Origin: Vibrio sp. SCSIO 43136
Lineage (GTDB): Bacteria; Pseudomonadota; Gammaproteobacteria; Enterobacterales; Vibrionaceae
Direction: 5' to 3'
Assembly: GCF_023716565.1 (NCBI RefSeq)
Contig: NZ_CP071848.1
Span: forward strand, 1,984,001-2,048,000
DNA length: 64,000 bases
Below, piece by piece: positions 28,928 through 39,303 of this stretch (position 1 is the stretch's first letter; the number at the start of each line of letters is the position of its first letter). The notes under the pieces were generated by a model that was given only the letters and a program-made list of their open reading frames with translations, searched no databases and was not told where the DNA came from. A program made the translations under genes and the position numbers.

Positions 28928-30436
28928 ATGACGTCAAAAGTGCCGTTCTATTTTGCCGTGGCTGCACTGCTGTTTGCAGGTATAGCGTTAAGCGTGCTGC
29001 GCCACAACGATTACGGGGTTCCATGGACGCCGGGGGAAACCCGTCAAATCTGGGATGTGGAAGCGCGAGTAGAATTTACCGCCCAAAATAAACCCGTCAA
29101 AGTCTCTCTGGCAGCGCCAGAGACTCAAGCGGGTTTTACCCTAATCAATGAGAGTGCTTCATCTCCTGGCTATGGTGTCGCTTATGTCGCGACCGATACT
29201 GGTCGCCGTGCTGAGTGGAGTGTTCGCCATGCAACCGGTGCTCAAACCATCTATTACAAAACCCAGTTTTTGGTCGACGACCAAGCAAAGGTTGAGCCTA
29301 TTGCACCAAGCAGTGACCCTATCGAAAAACCAATTTTTGATGGCCCGCAAGATGCTGCTGCCCAATCGATCATAGAGCAAGCGACTAAACGCAGTGCTGA
29401 CGACGTCACTTTTGCCCGCGAACTGATTAAGCAGCTTAACGATGATGATAGCCAAAATGCTTCACTGTTGCTCAACGGTCAAGATAAGGTAGCGCTGACA
29501 GCGAAGCTTCTAAGCTATGCAAACGTGCCGAACAAACAAGTTGGTGTTATCACACTTGAAGATGGTCGTCGCCGTCAATTGATTTCATCAATGATCCAAG
29601 TATGGAACGGTCAAGATTGGCAGCTGTTTGATGTTACTACCGCAGACCAAGTAGCGAAAGATAACCTACTGATCTGGGACCAATCGAACGTTTCATTGCT
29701 AGACGTTATTGGTGGTAAGAACAGCCAAGTACACTTCTCCATGATTGTTCAGGAAGTGACTCCGCAACAAGCCACTGACCAAAAAGTTGCTGCTGACAGC
29801 CTACTAAACTTCTCGATCCATAGCTTGCCGATTGCAGAACAGTCGATGTTTAAGACCATCATGCTGATACCAATTGGCGCACTGATTGTGGTGTTCTTGC
29901 GTGTCATCGTCGGCCTGAAAACCTCTGGTACCTTCATGCCAGTGCTGATTGCGGTTGCATTTGTGCAGACCTCACTGGTAACAGGTATTGTTGGCTTCTT
30001 ACTGATTGTTGGTACGGGTCTAGTGATCCGTAGTTACCTTTCTAAGCTCAACCTACTGCTGGTTGCTAGGATATCTGCGGTCATCATCACGGTTATCTTG
30101 ATTATTTCGGTATTTACCATCATCTCATTCAACATAGGTTTGAGCGAAGGTTTAACAATCACCTTCTTCCCAATGATCATCCTATCTTGGACCATCGAGC
30201 GTATGTCGATTCTATGGGAAGAGGAAGGCGGTAAAGAAGTATTTATTCAAGGTGGTGGGTCACTGCTTACCGCTGTATTGGTTTATCTAGCTATGACCAA
30301 CACATACATCCAACACTTGACCTTTAACTTTATCGGTCTGCAGTTGGTGGTATTGGCAGGTATTCTGCTTCTAGGTACTTACACAGGCTACCGTCTAACA
30401 GAGCTACGTCGCTTTAAACCTCTGGCGGAGGACTAA
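28928..30436 (+). CDS. Inactive transglutaminase-like domain fused to seven transmembrane helices
   Basis: A 502-residue inner-membrane protein. An N-terminal anchor helix (about 5-22) leads to a periplasmic region of about 240 residues containing a transglutaminase-like fold without a clear Cys-His-Asp triad. A membrane domain of about seven helices follows (about 310-490, PIGALIVVFLRVIVGLKTSGTF..., LLIVGTGLVIRSYL, FFPMIILSWTIERMS). This matches the 'inactive transglutaminase fused to 7TM' family, always near RimK-like ligases. It lies 24 bp after the lipoprotein gene with AAAGGA upstream and 3 bp before the ligase gene. It probably presents or senses the ligase product in the envelope (inference). 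Confidence 0.88.
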   Translation: MTSKVPFYFAVAALLFAGIALSVLRHNDYGVPWTPGETRQIWDVEARVEFTAQNKPVKVSLAAPETQAGFTLINESASSPGYGVAYVATDTGRRAEWSVRHATGAQTIYYKTQFLVDDQAKVEPIAPSSDPIEKPIFDGPQDAAAQSIIEQATKRSADDVTFARELIKQLNDDDSQNASLLLNGQDKVALTAKLLSYANVPNKQVGVITLEDGRRRQLISSMIQVWNGQDWQLFDVTTADQVAKDNLLIWDQSNVSLLDVIGGKNSQVHFSMIVQEVTPQQATDQKVAADSLLNFSIHSLPIAEQSMFKTIMLIPIGALIVVFLRVIVGLKTSGTFMPVLIAVAFVQTSLVTGIVGFLLIVGTGLVIRSYLSKLNLLLVARISAVIITVILIISVFTIISFNIGLSEGLTITFFPMIILSWTIERMSILWEEEGGKEVFIQGGGSLLTAVLVYLAMTNTYIQHLTFNFIGLQLVVLAGILLLGTYTGYRLTELRRFKPLAED

Positions 30437-30439
30437 GTT

Positions 30440-31417
30440 ATGTTTGGGACATTTACTTCCCCATTTAAACTCAAGTCTCGGGGCATCATGGGTATGAACC
30501 AACGTAACCACGGTTACATTGGTAAATACAATGATCGTTCAAAATATCCACTGGTGGATGACAAGCTAAAGACCAAGATCATCGCTGAGCGCCACGGAGC
30601 GACAACGCCAAAGCTGATTGGTGTGATTAACAACCAAGCCGAAGTTAAAACTATCCATAAAATGGTTAAAGACTGGCCGGGCTTTGTGATTAAGCCTGCG
30701 CAAGGCAGTGGTGGTAAAGGCATTTTGGTAGTAACTGAGCACAAAGATGGTGTCTACACCAAGCCATCTGGCTCGACTATCGGTAAAGAAGAGGTCGAGC
30801 GCCACATCAGTAATGCACTGGCGGGTCTGTTCTCACTCGGTGGCAAGAACGATGTAGCCGTTGTAGAGAACCTAATTAAGTTCGATGACTGCTTCGATGG
30901 CTTTAGTTATGAAGGTGTGCCAGACGTACGAATTATCGTATTTAAAGGCTACCCTGTGATGGCAATGATGCGCCTATCCACTTCTGCATCGGATGGTAAA
31001 GCCAACCTTCACCAAGGTGCGGTCGGTGTAGGTATTGATATTGCGACGGGTAAAGCGATTCGCGCGGTACAATTTGACCAACCTATTACACTTCATCCCG
31101 ATACTGATAAAGAGCTGGCGACACTGCAAGTACCCCACTGGGAACGCTTGTTGACCCTAGCTTCAAGCGCTTGGGAAATGACTGGCTTAGGCTACATGGG
31201 CACCGATATGGTGTTAGATAGGGAAGAAGGCCCAATGGTACTAGAGCTTAACGCTCGCCCAGGTCTTGCTATCCAAATAGCTAACGGCTGCGGGCTGCTA
31301 CCTCGCCTTCGCCACATTGAAAATATGGGTGAACCAATTGAATACCCACGCCCAGCAGAGCGGGTGAAATATTCTATGGAGCACTTCAGTACTCAATCGA
31401 ATTTTGAGCAAGATTAA
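30440..31417 (+). CDS. Alpha-L-glutamate ligase-like ATP-grasp protein (RimK-related)
   Basis: A 325-residue cytoplasmic ATP-grasp ligase resembling RimK and the TIGR02291 'RimK-related E-lig' family. The N-terminal region has GIMGMNQRNHGYI and YPLVDDKLKTK. The ATP-binding loop is GFVIKPAQGSGGKGI (about 76-90), and metal-binding acids sit in PMVLELNARPGLAIQIANGCGLL near the C-terminus. ATP-grasp enzymes of this class join an amino acid, often glutamate, to a carboxylate. Substrate and acceptor are unknown here. It starts 3 bp after the 7TM gene, so the two are coupled. A strong terminator follows. Confidence 0.88.
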   Translation: MFGTFTSPFKLKSRGIMGMNQRNHGYIGKYNDRSKYPLVDDKLKTKIIAERHGATTPKLIGVINNQAEVKTIHKMVKDWPGFVIKPAQGSGGKGILVVTEHKDGVYTKPSGSTIGKEEVERHISNALAGLFSLGGKNDVAVVENLIKFDDCFDGFSYEGVPDVRIIVFKGYPVMAMMRLSTSASDGKANLHQGAVGVGIDIATGKAIRAVQFDQPITLHPDTDKELATLQVPHWERLLTLASSAWEMTGLGYMGTDMVLDREEGPMVLELNARPGLAIQIANGCGLLPRLRHIENMGEPIEYPRPAERVKYSMEHFSTQSNFEQD

Positions 31418-31431
31418 TTAGGTTCAAATAG

Positions 31432-31471
31432 CAAAAGGGCTGAAACATCGGTGATGTTTCAGCCCTTTTTT
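31432..31471 (+). terminator. Strong terminator after the ATP-grasp operon
   Basis: AAAGGGCTGAAACATC pairs perfectly with GATGTTTCAGCCCTTT around GGT, followed by further T. It ends the three-gene unit. Confidence 0.92.
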
Positions 31472-31476
31472 GATTC

Positions 31477-31598
31477 GCCCCTCCCCTTTTCAAGGGGAGG
31501 CTGGGAGGGGTTAAAATGCGATACATCGTTGAATGGCTTACTCAAACGTTACCCTGAATTTAACCCCCTCCAACTCCCCCTTGAAAAGGGGGAGAGCC
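31477..31598. repeat. REPIN-like inverted repeat element, copy 1 (downstream of tdk)
   Basis: About 122 bp. The left arm (31477-31515) contains CCCCTCCCCTTTTCAAGGGG followed by AGGCTGGGAGGGGTTAAA. The right arm (31560-31598) is nearly its reverse complement (TTAACCCCCTCCAACTCCCC then CTTGAAAAGGGGGAG). Each arm is itself a small palindrome. A related element is at 32280-32395. The pattern fits REP doublets mobilised by RAYT transposases; no transposase lies in the window. Confidence 0.75.
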
Positions 31599-31612
31599 TT
31601 TGAAGAAAAAAC

Positions 31613-32191
31613 CTATTTCCCTAACGCTTCCTTATAATGACGACGACAAACCGACACATACTTGTCATTACCACCAATCGCCACCTGATCACCCTCTTTG
31701 ATCGCATTACCATGCTCATCGGTACGGATCACCATATTAGCCTTGCGACCGCAGTGGCAGATCGTCTTAAGCTCGATCAGTTTGTCCGCCCAAGACAACA
31801 GATGTTTACTGCCTTCAAACAGCTCCCCCATAAAGTCGCTACGAAGACCGTAGCAAAGCACTGGAATGTTGAGCTTATCGACCACTTCCGTGAGCTGGTA
31901 CACCTGCTGTTTCGAAAGAAATTGACACTCATCAACAAGGATACAATGGCGCTTCTCTTGCTCATCTAACGCTTTGATCTCATCAAATAAGTCAGTATCA
32001 GCACCAAACAACTGCGCTTCTGCTTGAAGGCCGATACGAGAGCTAACTTTACCAACACCGTAACGGTCATCTAGTGCCGCAGTGAAGATGACTGGGTTCA
32101 TGCCGCGTTCTTGGTAGTTAAACGACGATTGAAGAAGTGTGGTGGATTTACCCGCATTCATTGCTGAGTAATAGAAATACATTTGAGCCAA
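31613..32191 (-). CDS. tdk: Thymidine kinase
   Basis: A 192-residue type II thymidine kinase that phosphorylates thymidine to dTMP in salvage. Walker A is [14 protein letters not shown] (about 8-21), Walker B/DFG equivalent is [11 protein letters not shown], and the zinc-binding Cys are in CHCGRKA and CRRHY near the C-terminus. The start is TTG at 32191: AGGT lies 7 nt upstream and the family begins MAQ(L/M)YFYYS. It stands alone, flanked on both sides by REPIN-like elements. Confidence 0.96.
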   Translation of the reverse strand: MAQMYFYYSAMNAGKSTTLLQSSFNYQERGMNPVIFTAALDDRYGVGKVSSRIGLQAEAQLFGADTDLFDEIKALDEQEKRHCILVDECQFLSKQQVYQLTEVVDKLNIPVLCYGLRSDFMGELFEGSKHLLSWADKLIELKTICHCGRKANMVIRTDEHGNAIKEGDQVAIGGNDKYVSVCRRHYKEALGK

Positions 32192-32279
32192 AACGACTAC
32201 CTAATTTAAATCTTTGAAAAAAAGGGCTTAGATAGCCCTGTCATTTGTCTCTGTAGCGTTAAAGCAAGCAAAGAATTAG

Positions 32280-32395
32280 CTCTCCCCCTTCTCCAAGGGG
32301 GAGCTGGAGGGGGTTCTGAGTCTTAAGTCAAGGCAAACGCACGACTCAAATCTGTTCAGCCCCCCTCCTAACCTCCCCTTCGAAAGGGGAGGAAC
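32280..32395. repeat. REPIN-like inverted repeat element, copy 2 (between cysS and tdk)
   Basis: About 116 bp with the same build as the element at 31477-31598: the left arm (32280-32320) has CTCCCCCTTCTCCAAGGGGG then AGCTGGAGGGGGTT, and the right arm (32358-32395) is its approximate inverse with CCCCCCTCCTAACCTCCCC. The two arms bracket about 38 bp of unrelated sequence. It lies just past the cysS stop codon and may serve as a transcript end. Confidence 0.75.
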
Positions 32396-32400
32396 TTCAG

Positions 32401-33786
32401 TTACTTACGTCGCCACGTAGTCCCTTCAGGACCGTCCTCTAGCACGATGCCAAGCTCATTAAGCTTATCGCGAGCAAGGTCAGCATTCGCCCAATCTTTA
32501 TTGGCACGAGAGTCGTTGCGTAGTTTGATCAGTGCTTCGATTTCTGCAACTTCATCGTCGTCACCCGCAGCGCCGCCTTGTAGAAAGGCTTCAGGGTCTT
32601 GGTGAAGAATGCCGATAACGTCTGCAAGCTCACGCATCAGGGCACCTAGTGCTGATGCTTTCTCCAAATCATCGCCTTTCAGACGGTTGATTTCACGAGC
32701 CATATCAAACAGCACTGAGTAAGCTTCTGGTGTGTTGAAGTCATCATTCATCGCTTCTGTGTAACGAGTCACGTACTCTTCGCCACCCGCTGGTGCTACT
32801 GTAGTATCAAGACCACGCAGTGAAGTGTATAGACGCTCAAGCGCTGAACGTGCTTGGTTTAGGTTGTCTTCGCTGTAGTTCAACTGACTGCGGTAGTGAC
32901 CAGACATTAGGAAGTAACGAACCGTCTCTGCATCGTAGTGCTGAAGTACATCACGGATAGTGAAGAAGTTACCTAGAGATTTAGACATCTTCTCTTGATC
33001 AACCATTACCATGCCACTGTGCATCCAAGTATTTACATACTGAGTATCGTGCGCACAGCAAGATTGAGCGATCTCGTTCTCGTGGTGTGGGAACTGAAGG
33101 TCAGAGCCGCCACCGTGAATATCAAAGTGATCGCCAAGAATTGATGAGTTCATTGCTGAACACTCGATGTGCCAGCCTGGACGACCTGGGCCCCATGGAG
33201 ATTCCCACGTTGGTTCACCCGGCTTAGACATCTTCCATAGTACGAAGTCCATTGGGCTGCGTTTTGCGTGCTCAACGTCAACACGAGCACCCGCTTGAAG
33301 TTGCTCTAAGTCTTGACGAGAAAGTTTGCCGTAATCGTCGTACTTCTTCACTTCGAACATTACGTCGCCATTGTCACCAACGTAAGCAAAGCCACGCTCG
33401 ATTAGACGCTCGACAAGTGCGATGATCTCAGCAATGAACTGCGTTGCACGAGGCTCTACGTCTGGGCGCTTCATGTTCAATGCATCAAAGTCTGAGTACA
33501 TTTCGCCAATGAGACGCTCAGTTAAGTCGTCGCAGCTTTCACCGTTTTCATTCGCACGCTTGATGATCTTGTCATCTATGTCAGTGATGTTACGAACAAA
33601 AGTCAGGTCGTAACCTAGGTAACGAAGGTAACGAGACACAACGTCAAAAGAGACAAAAGTACGGCCATGACCAATGTGACAGAGGTCGTAGATGGTAACT
33701 CCACATACATACATCCCAACTTTTCCGTCAGTGATGGGCTTAAATTCCTCTTTTTGTCGTGTAAGTGTGTTGTATATCTTTAACAT
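32401..33786 (-). CDS. cysS: Cysteine--tRNA ligase
   Basis: A 461-residue class I aminoacyl-tRNA synthetase. The zinc-binding Cys is in [11 protein letters not shown], the HIGH-like motif is HIGHGRT, the second zinc site is in [11 protein letters not shown] with His ligands in [11 protein letters not shown], and the KMSKS motif is [10 protein letters not shown] (about 266-275). The C-terminal helical domain binds the anticodon. It is divergent from ppiB, as in E. coli. Confidence 0.98.
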   Translation of the reverse strand: MLKIYNTLTRQKEEFKPITDGKVGMYVCGVTIYDLCHIGHGRTFVSFDVVSRYLRYLGYDLTFVRNITDIDDKIIKRANENGESCDDLTERLIGEMYSDFDALNMKRPDVEPRATQFIAEIIALVERLIERGFAYVGDNGDVMFEVKKYDDYGKLSRQDLEQLQAGARVDVEHAKRSPMDFVLWKMSKPGEPTWESPWGPGRPGWHIECSAMNSSILGDHFDIHGGGSDLQFPHHENEIAQSCCAHDTQYVNTWMHSGMVMVDQEKMSKSLGNFFTIRDVLQHYDAETVRYFLMSGHYRSQLNYSEDNLNQARSALERLYTSLRGLDTTVAPAGGEEYVTRYTEAMNDDFNTPEAYSVLFDMAREINRLKGDDLEKASALGALMRELADVIGILHQDPEAFLQGGAAGDDDEVAEIEALIKLRNDSRANKDWANADLARDKLNELGIVLEDGPEGTTWRRK

Positions 33787-33996
33787 GAGCTCTATCTGGT
33801 CAGATTAATAAAAATGATAAGGAGTCGAGTATATCAATTCCTTGTATGCGTGGTAATAGCTGGGTGAACAAAAAGCCAAATCGCTGTATTGATTGGAGTT
33901 TAATTGCTCGTTATTTCAACAAGAGTTGATTGTGCGCCACTTTCCGCTAAAATTCACACTTTAATACCCGAACAATTACAATCAAAGGAACGTCCT

Positions 33997-34491
33997 ATGA
34001 TCATCCTTCACACTAATCACGGTGATATCAAAGTACAACTAAACGAAGAACAAGCGCCAAACACCAGCGCTAACTTCCTTCAGTACTGTCGTGACGGTTT
34101 TTACGACAACACCCTATTCCACCGTGTAATCGATGGTTTCATGATCCAAGGCGGCGGCATGACTTCTGGCCTTCGTGAGAAAGAGACTCGTGCTCCGATC
34201 AAAAACGAAGCGAACAACGGCCTAAGCAACAAAGTAGGTACGCTAGCAATGGCTCGTACTATGGAGCCGCATTCAGCAAGCTCTCAGTTCTTCATCAACG
34301 TAAACGACAACACTTTCCTAGACTTTAAATCAGAGTCTCTAGACGGTTGGGGTTACTGTGTATTCGCTGAAGTGGTTGAAGGCATGGACGTTGTAAACAA
34401 GATCAAAGGTGTTTCAACAGGCTCTATGGGTATGCACCAAGATGTTCCTCTAGAAGAAGTGATCATCACTGGCACCACTATCGAAGAGTAA
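33997..34491 (+). CDS. ppiB: Peptidyl-prolyl cis-trans isomerase B (cyclophilin)
   Basis: A 164-residue cytoplasmic cyclophilin that speeds proline isomerisation. Catalytic stretches include [14 protein letters not shown] (about 45-58), [19 protein letters not shown] and [15 protein letters not shown]. The open frame begins at 33904, but the ATG at 33997 has AAAGGAA 6 nt upstream and gives the family start [11 protein letters not shown]. It is followed by a terminator and then lpxH. Confidence 0.97.
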   Translation: MIILHTNHGDIKVQLNEEQAPNTSANFLQYCRDGFYDNTLFHRVIDGFMIQGGGMTSGLREKETRAPIKNEANNGLSNKVGTLAMARTMEPHSASSQFFINVNDNTFLDFKSESLDGWGYCVFAEVVEGMDVVNKIKGVSTGSMGMHQDVPLEEVIITGTTIEE

Positions 34492-34496
34492 TTAAT

Positions 34497-34524
34497 AACG
34501 GGGAAGGTAACTTCCCCGTTTTTT
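34497..34524 (+). terminator. Rho-independent terminator after ppiB
   Basis: AACGGGGAAG/CTTCCCCGTT stem with a GTAA loop and a T-run. It lies 5 bp after the ppiB stop and immediately before lpxH, so lpxH is expressed by read-through or its own promoter. Confidence 0.88.
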
Positions 34525-34538
34525 GAGTTAAATACACT

Positions 34539-35276
34539 ATGTCCACCCTGTTTATCGCTGATCTTCATCTATCTCCTGCTCAACCAGAACTCACCCAATG
34601 CTTTACTGATTTTATCTACCGTGAAGCCTCACAAGCCAAATGCTTGTATGTACTCGGTGACTTATTTGATTTCTGGTTAGGGGATGACGACAATTCGGAC
34701 TTTGCTAACGAGATTCGCCAAGCATTTTTGCACCTGACTCGTCAGGGGATTGAGTGTTACTTTGTGCATGGCAATCGTGACTTTTTAGTGAATAAAAAGT
34801 TTGCTAAAGACACCGGAGTCACCCTGCTCGGAGATGAGCACAAAATTACACTCTATGGCCAAGAAGCCGTCATATTGCACGGTGATACCTTATGTATCGA
34901 CGACGTGCAGTATCAAGCGTTTCGAGCCAAAGTTCACCAACCTTGGCTACAATGGGTATTCAATAAGATCCCGATGGCGATAAGAAAAAAGATCGTTAAG
35001 AACATTCAGGGTAAAGCGAGAGACACCAAACAAGAAAAGTCTCAACAAATAATGGATGTCACTCCGGACGAAGTAGTTAAAGTGATGGATAAACATCAGG
35101 TTAACTTGATGATCCACGGTCACACGCATCGACCGGACCGTCACATATTGCACACAAAGCAGGGAGAAAGTGTGCGTATTGTCTTGCCTGACTGGCGAGA
35201 TTTTGGCTACGCTCTTAAAGTAGAACCACAAGGAATGACCGAGTTGAAATTTCCTGTAAAGTCTACGCTAGGATAA
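34539..35276 (+). CDS. lpxH: UDP-2,3-diacylglucosamine diphosphatase
   Basis: A 245-residue metallophosphoesterase that hydrolyses UDP-2,3-diacylglucosamine to lipid X and UMP in lipid A synthesis, acting at the inner face of the inner membrane. Metal-binding motifs are in order: ADLHLS (about 6-11), LGDLFDFWLGDDD, HGNRDFL, ILHGDTLC and MIHGHTHRP. Length and gene neighbour (cysS-ppiB-lpxH) match E. coli. Confidence 0.96.
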   Translation: MSTLFIADLHLSPAQPELTQCFTDFIYREASQAKCLYVLGDLFDFWLGDDDNSDFANEIRQAFLHLTRQGIECYFVHGNRDFLVNKKFAKDTGVTLLGDEHKITLYGQEAVILHGDTLCIDDVQYQAFRAKVHQPWLQWVFNKIPMAIRKKIVKNIQGKARDTKQEKSQQIMDVTPDEVVKVMDKHQVNLMIHGHTHRPDRHILHTKQGESVRIVLPDWRDFGYALKVEPQGMTELKFPVKSTLG

Positions 35277-35350
35277 GACGGTTAGTGTTCGAGCTCTGTC
35301 GGAAGTAAAAAGATAGAGTTGTTAGTCACGCATATATAAGAATTATCAGA

Positions 35351-36559
35351 TTGAAATACGCATACGTCGCACGTCAGCCAATATTTGATACAGAAATGAA
35401 CACAGTAGCCTATGAGCTACTGTTTCGTGATGGTCCTAAAAACACTTTCCCTGCTATCGAAGCTCAACTTGCCACTAGCCGTTTGCTGGTGGAACAGTTT
35501 TTGGGGGCGCATCAAAAAAGTTTCGGTAAGAAACGTGCCTTTGTTAACTTCCCTTATCAGAGCCTAATTGATCAGCTTCCAGAGCTATTCCCTTCCACCA
35601 GCATCGTGGTAGAGATCCTTGAAGATTGCGAGCCTACTGATGAACTGTTTGAAGCGATCAAATCGCTTTACAAAAATGGTTACACCATCGCTTTGGATGA
35701 CTTTGTTCCCTCTCCAGAGTGGCTAAGATTTTTGCCTTACATTGCGATTATTAAGTTCGATATCATCACAGTTCCGATCGCTAAAGCCGAGCTGTTCATG
35801 AAAAAGCTCGCTAAAACGAAAATCGAATTTCTTGCTGAAAAAGTAGAGACTTATGAAGAGTATGAGCAGGCAAAAAAAGCAGGTTTCACTCTATTTCAAG
35901 GCTACTTTTTCGCTAAACCTGAAATCATTCAACGCAAAGAGATACGTCCATCATTTATTACGACTGTTCAGCTTTGTAAAGAGATAGCCAACGATGACAT
36001 TAATTTCAATGCAGTAGAGAAGATTGTCGCATCCGATGTTTCTCTATCCTACAAACTGCTGCGCTCGGTGAACTCATCTGCCATGCTCCGCAAAGAGATC
36101 ACCTCGTTTAAGCAAGCCCTAGTGTACCTTGGTGAAGAACGCTTAAAGCGCTTTGTCTCTATGATTGCTTTGGCGAGTACCTCTGAAGGCAAACCAAACT
36201 CTTTGTACTCGGCTTCAATCTCGCGTGCCCGCTTTAGTGAGTTGATAGCGAAAAACCATCCTCAGATGGAGCCAAGTTCAGCATTTCTAACCGGAATATT
36301 CTCTCTGCTCGATTCGCTGCTAGATCAATCTTTAGACGACATCCTTGAGTCGCTTCCGGTCGATCAAAGCATTAAGGATGCGCTTCTAAAAGGTGAAGGT
36401 GAGTTAGGTAAAACCATTGAACTGGTCAAAGCGTTTGAGCAAGCCAAGTGGGATAAAGTCGCCCAGCTTCGAGCAGAGCTCAATATCAAAGAAGATGAGC
36501 TAACCGATATCTATGACGATGCAATTATTTGGTCAAATGAACTGTTAACCCTCAAATAG
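35351..36559 (+). CDS. EAL-HDOD domain signalling protein
   Basis: A 402-residue cytoplasmic protein with an EAL-type domain (about 1-195) and an HDOD domain (about 200-390). In the EAL part, E22 (ELL instead of EAL), N66, E88, D116-D117, K135, E163 and Q183 are in the expected places, but the loop after DDF reads VPSP instead of GTG, which in related proteins goes with absent or altered phosphodiesterase activity. HDOD domains scaffold signalling, and V. cholerae proteins of this build affect motility. TTG at 35351 is the only usable start: the frame has a stop at 35306-35308 and no ATG or GTG between. Probably monocistronic. Confidence 0.85.
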   Translation: MKYAYVARQPIFDTEMNTVAYELLFRDGPKNTFPAIEAQLATSRLLVEQFLGAHQKSFGKKRAFVNFPYQSLIDQLPELFPSTSIVVEILEDCEPTDELFEAIKSLYKNGYTIALDDFVPSPEWLRFLPYIAIIKFDIITVPIAKAELFMKKLAKTKIEFLAEKVETYEEYEQAKKAGFTLFQGYFFAKPEIIQRKEIRPSFITTVQLCKEIANDDINFNAVEKIVASDVSLSYKLLRSVNSSAMLRKEITSFKQALVYLGEERLKRFVSMIALASTSEGKPNSLYSASISRARFSELIAKNHPQMEPSSAFLTGIFSLLDSLLDQSLDDILESLPVDQSIKDALLKGEGELGKTIELVKAFEQAKWDKVAQLRAELNIKEDELTDIYDDAIIWSNELLTLK

Positions 36560-36584
36560 CTTTAACGAATTTTAAGTACACTAA

Positions 36585-37088
36585 ATGACAACACAATGCC
36601 CTTGTAACAGCACTCTGCCCTACGCTAAGTGCTGTGAACCCATACATCACAACCCCAAAAACGCCCAACAGCCAGTGCAATTGATGCGAGCTCGATACGC
36701 CGCACATGTATTAGGATTGGTAGATTTTGTCGTTGCTACCTATCACCCAAGTTGCAATGCCGAGCAAGACCGTCAAGCCATTGCCGAATCCATCGATAGT
36801 GACTGGCTAAAGCTAGAAGTGATCGCTCAAACCAATGGTAACCATGACGATGAAGGCTTCGTTGAGTTCAAAGCATATTTCCAACAAGACGGGGAAGAGT
36901 ATTGCTTAGGTGAGCGCTCTCGCTTTGTTCGAGAGCAAGGTCAGTGGTATTACATAGATGGCATATTCCCTGAACAAGAACCTAAACTCGATCCTCGTCT
37001 ACAACAGCCTGTTTCTAGCGTTAAGATTGGCCGCAACGACCCTTGTATCTGCGGTAGTCGCAAGAAGTTTAAGAAGTGTTGTGGGTGA
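36585..37088 (+). CDS. ychJ: YchJ family protein with SEC-C metal-binding motifs
   Basis: A 167-residue protein of the UPF0225/YchJ family. An N-terminal SEC-C-like motif ([13 protein letters not shown], residues 5-17) and a C-terminal SEC-C motif ([18 protein letters not shown]) bind zinc, flanking a central NTF2-like domain ([20 protein letters not shown]...). The function is unknown. It is 25 bp after the EAL-HDOD gene and could share its transcript. A heptamer repeat and a bidirectional terminator follow. Confidence 0.88.
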   Translation: MTTQCPCNSTLPYAKCCEPIHHNPKNAQQPVQLMRARYAAHVLGLVDFVVATYHPSCNAEQDRQAIAESIDSDWLKLEVIAQTNGNHDDEGFVEFKAYFQQDGEEYCLGERSRFVREQGQWYYIDGIFPEQEPKLDPRLQQPVSSVKIGRNDPCICGSRKKFKKCCG

Positions 37089-37090
37089 TT

Positions 37091-37111
37091 GGTAATCGGT
37101 AATCGGTAATC
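37091..37111. repeat. Heptamer tandem repeat (GGTAATC)x3
   Basis: Three copies of GGTAATC begin 2 nt after the ychJ stop codon. The unit length and post-stop position mirror the CGGCTAA array after cmoA. Confidence 0.75.
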
Positions 37112-37122
37112 GAGAGATAGTA

Positions 37123-37156
37123 AATGGGGAGCTTTTTTGAAAGCTCCCCATTTTAT
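37123..37156. terminator. Bidirectional terminator between ychJ and the his operon
   Basis: AATGGGGAGCTTT/AAAGCTCCCCATT with a short T-rich loop and T-runs on both strands. It serves both the plus-strand ychJ and the minus-strand his operon, which converge here. Confidence 0.88.
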
Positions 37157-37787
37157 TACTTATGTCGCTCTTTAAGCTTATTCACCACGTCATTCATCGA
37201 CAGACCCTGGTCTTGTAGCAATACCATCAAGTGGTAAATCAGGTCGGCTGATTCACATACTAGCTCCGCCTTATCGCCCGACGTCGCTGCAAGCGCAACT
37301 TCAACCCCTTCTTCGCCAACCTTTTGCGAGATACGCTTGGTGCCACGAGCATATAGGCTGGCCGTATAGGAAGAGTCGGGATCAGCATCCTTACGTTCCC
37401 CCAGCAATCGCTCCAACTGATGAAGCCACACCATTTGGCTTTCTTCTTGCGGATCAACATCCCAGCAAGTGGTGTTGCCGAGATGGCAAGTTGGGCCAAT
37501 CGGGTTTACTTTGACTAGCAGGGTGTCATTGTCACAATCCAATGCGATGTTTTTTAGCTGTAGGACGTTACCGGAGGTCTCCCCTTTGGTCCAAAGACGG
37601 GATTTGGTGCGAGAGAAGAAAGTGACTTGTTCCGTCTCCAGCGTTTTTGCCAATGCATCTTTGTTCATGTATCCCATCATTAGCACTTGGCTTGATTGGA
37701 AGTCCTGCACAATTGCTGGTACAAGACCGTCGACTTTTTCCCAATTGATTCTTTCAGAGAGTGCCGAAACTTCAGCGGTTGCAAAAC

Positions 37788-37791
<4 letters not shown>
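37156..37791 (-). CDS. hisI: Bifunctional phosphoribosyl-AMP cyclohydrolase/phosphoribosyl-ATP pyrophosphatase
   Basis: A 211-residue HisIE fusion. The N-terminal cyclohydrolase domain (about 1-115) carries the zinc motif [21 protein letters not shown] and the Cys in TTCW. The C-terminal MazG-like pyrophosphohydrolase (about 120-211) has [14 protein letters not shown] and [13 protein letters not shown]. It catalyses steps 2 and 3 of histidine synthesis. Last gene of the his operon, overlapping hisF by 4 nt. Confidence 0.97.
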
Positions 37792-39292
<1,501 letters not shown>

Positions 39293-39303
39293 TTATTTTG
39301 CTC

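Noticed and set aside
31432..31471. Large hairpin considered as a mobile repeat
   Set aside because: Perfect stem plus T-run directly after a stop codon is fully explained as a terminator; it differs from the REPIN arms that follow.
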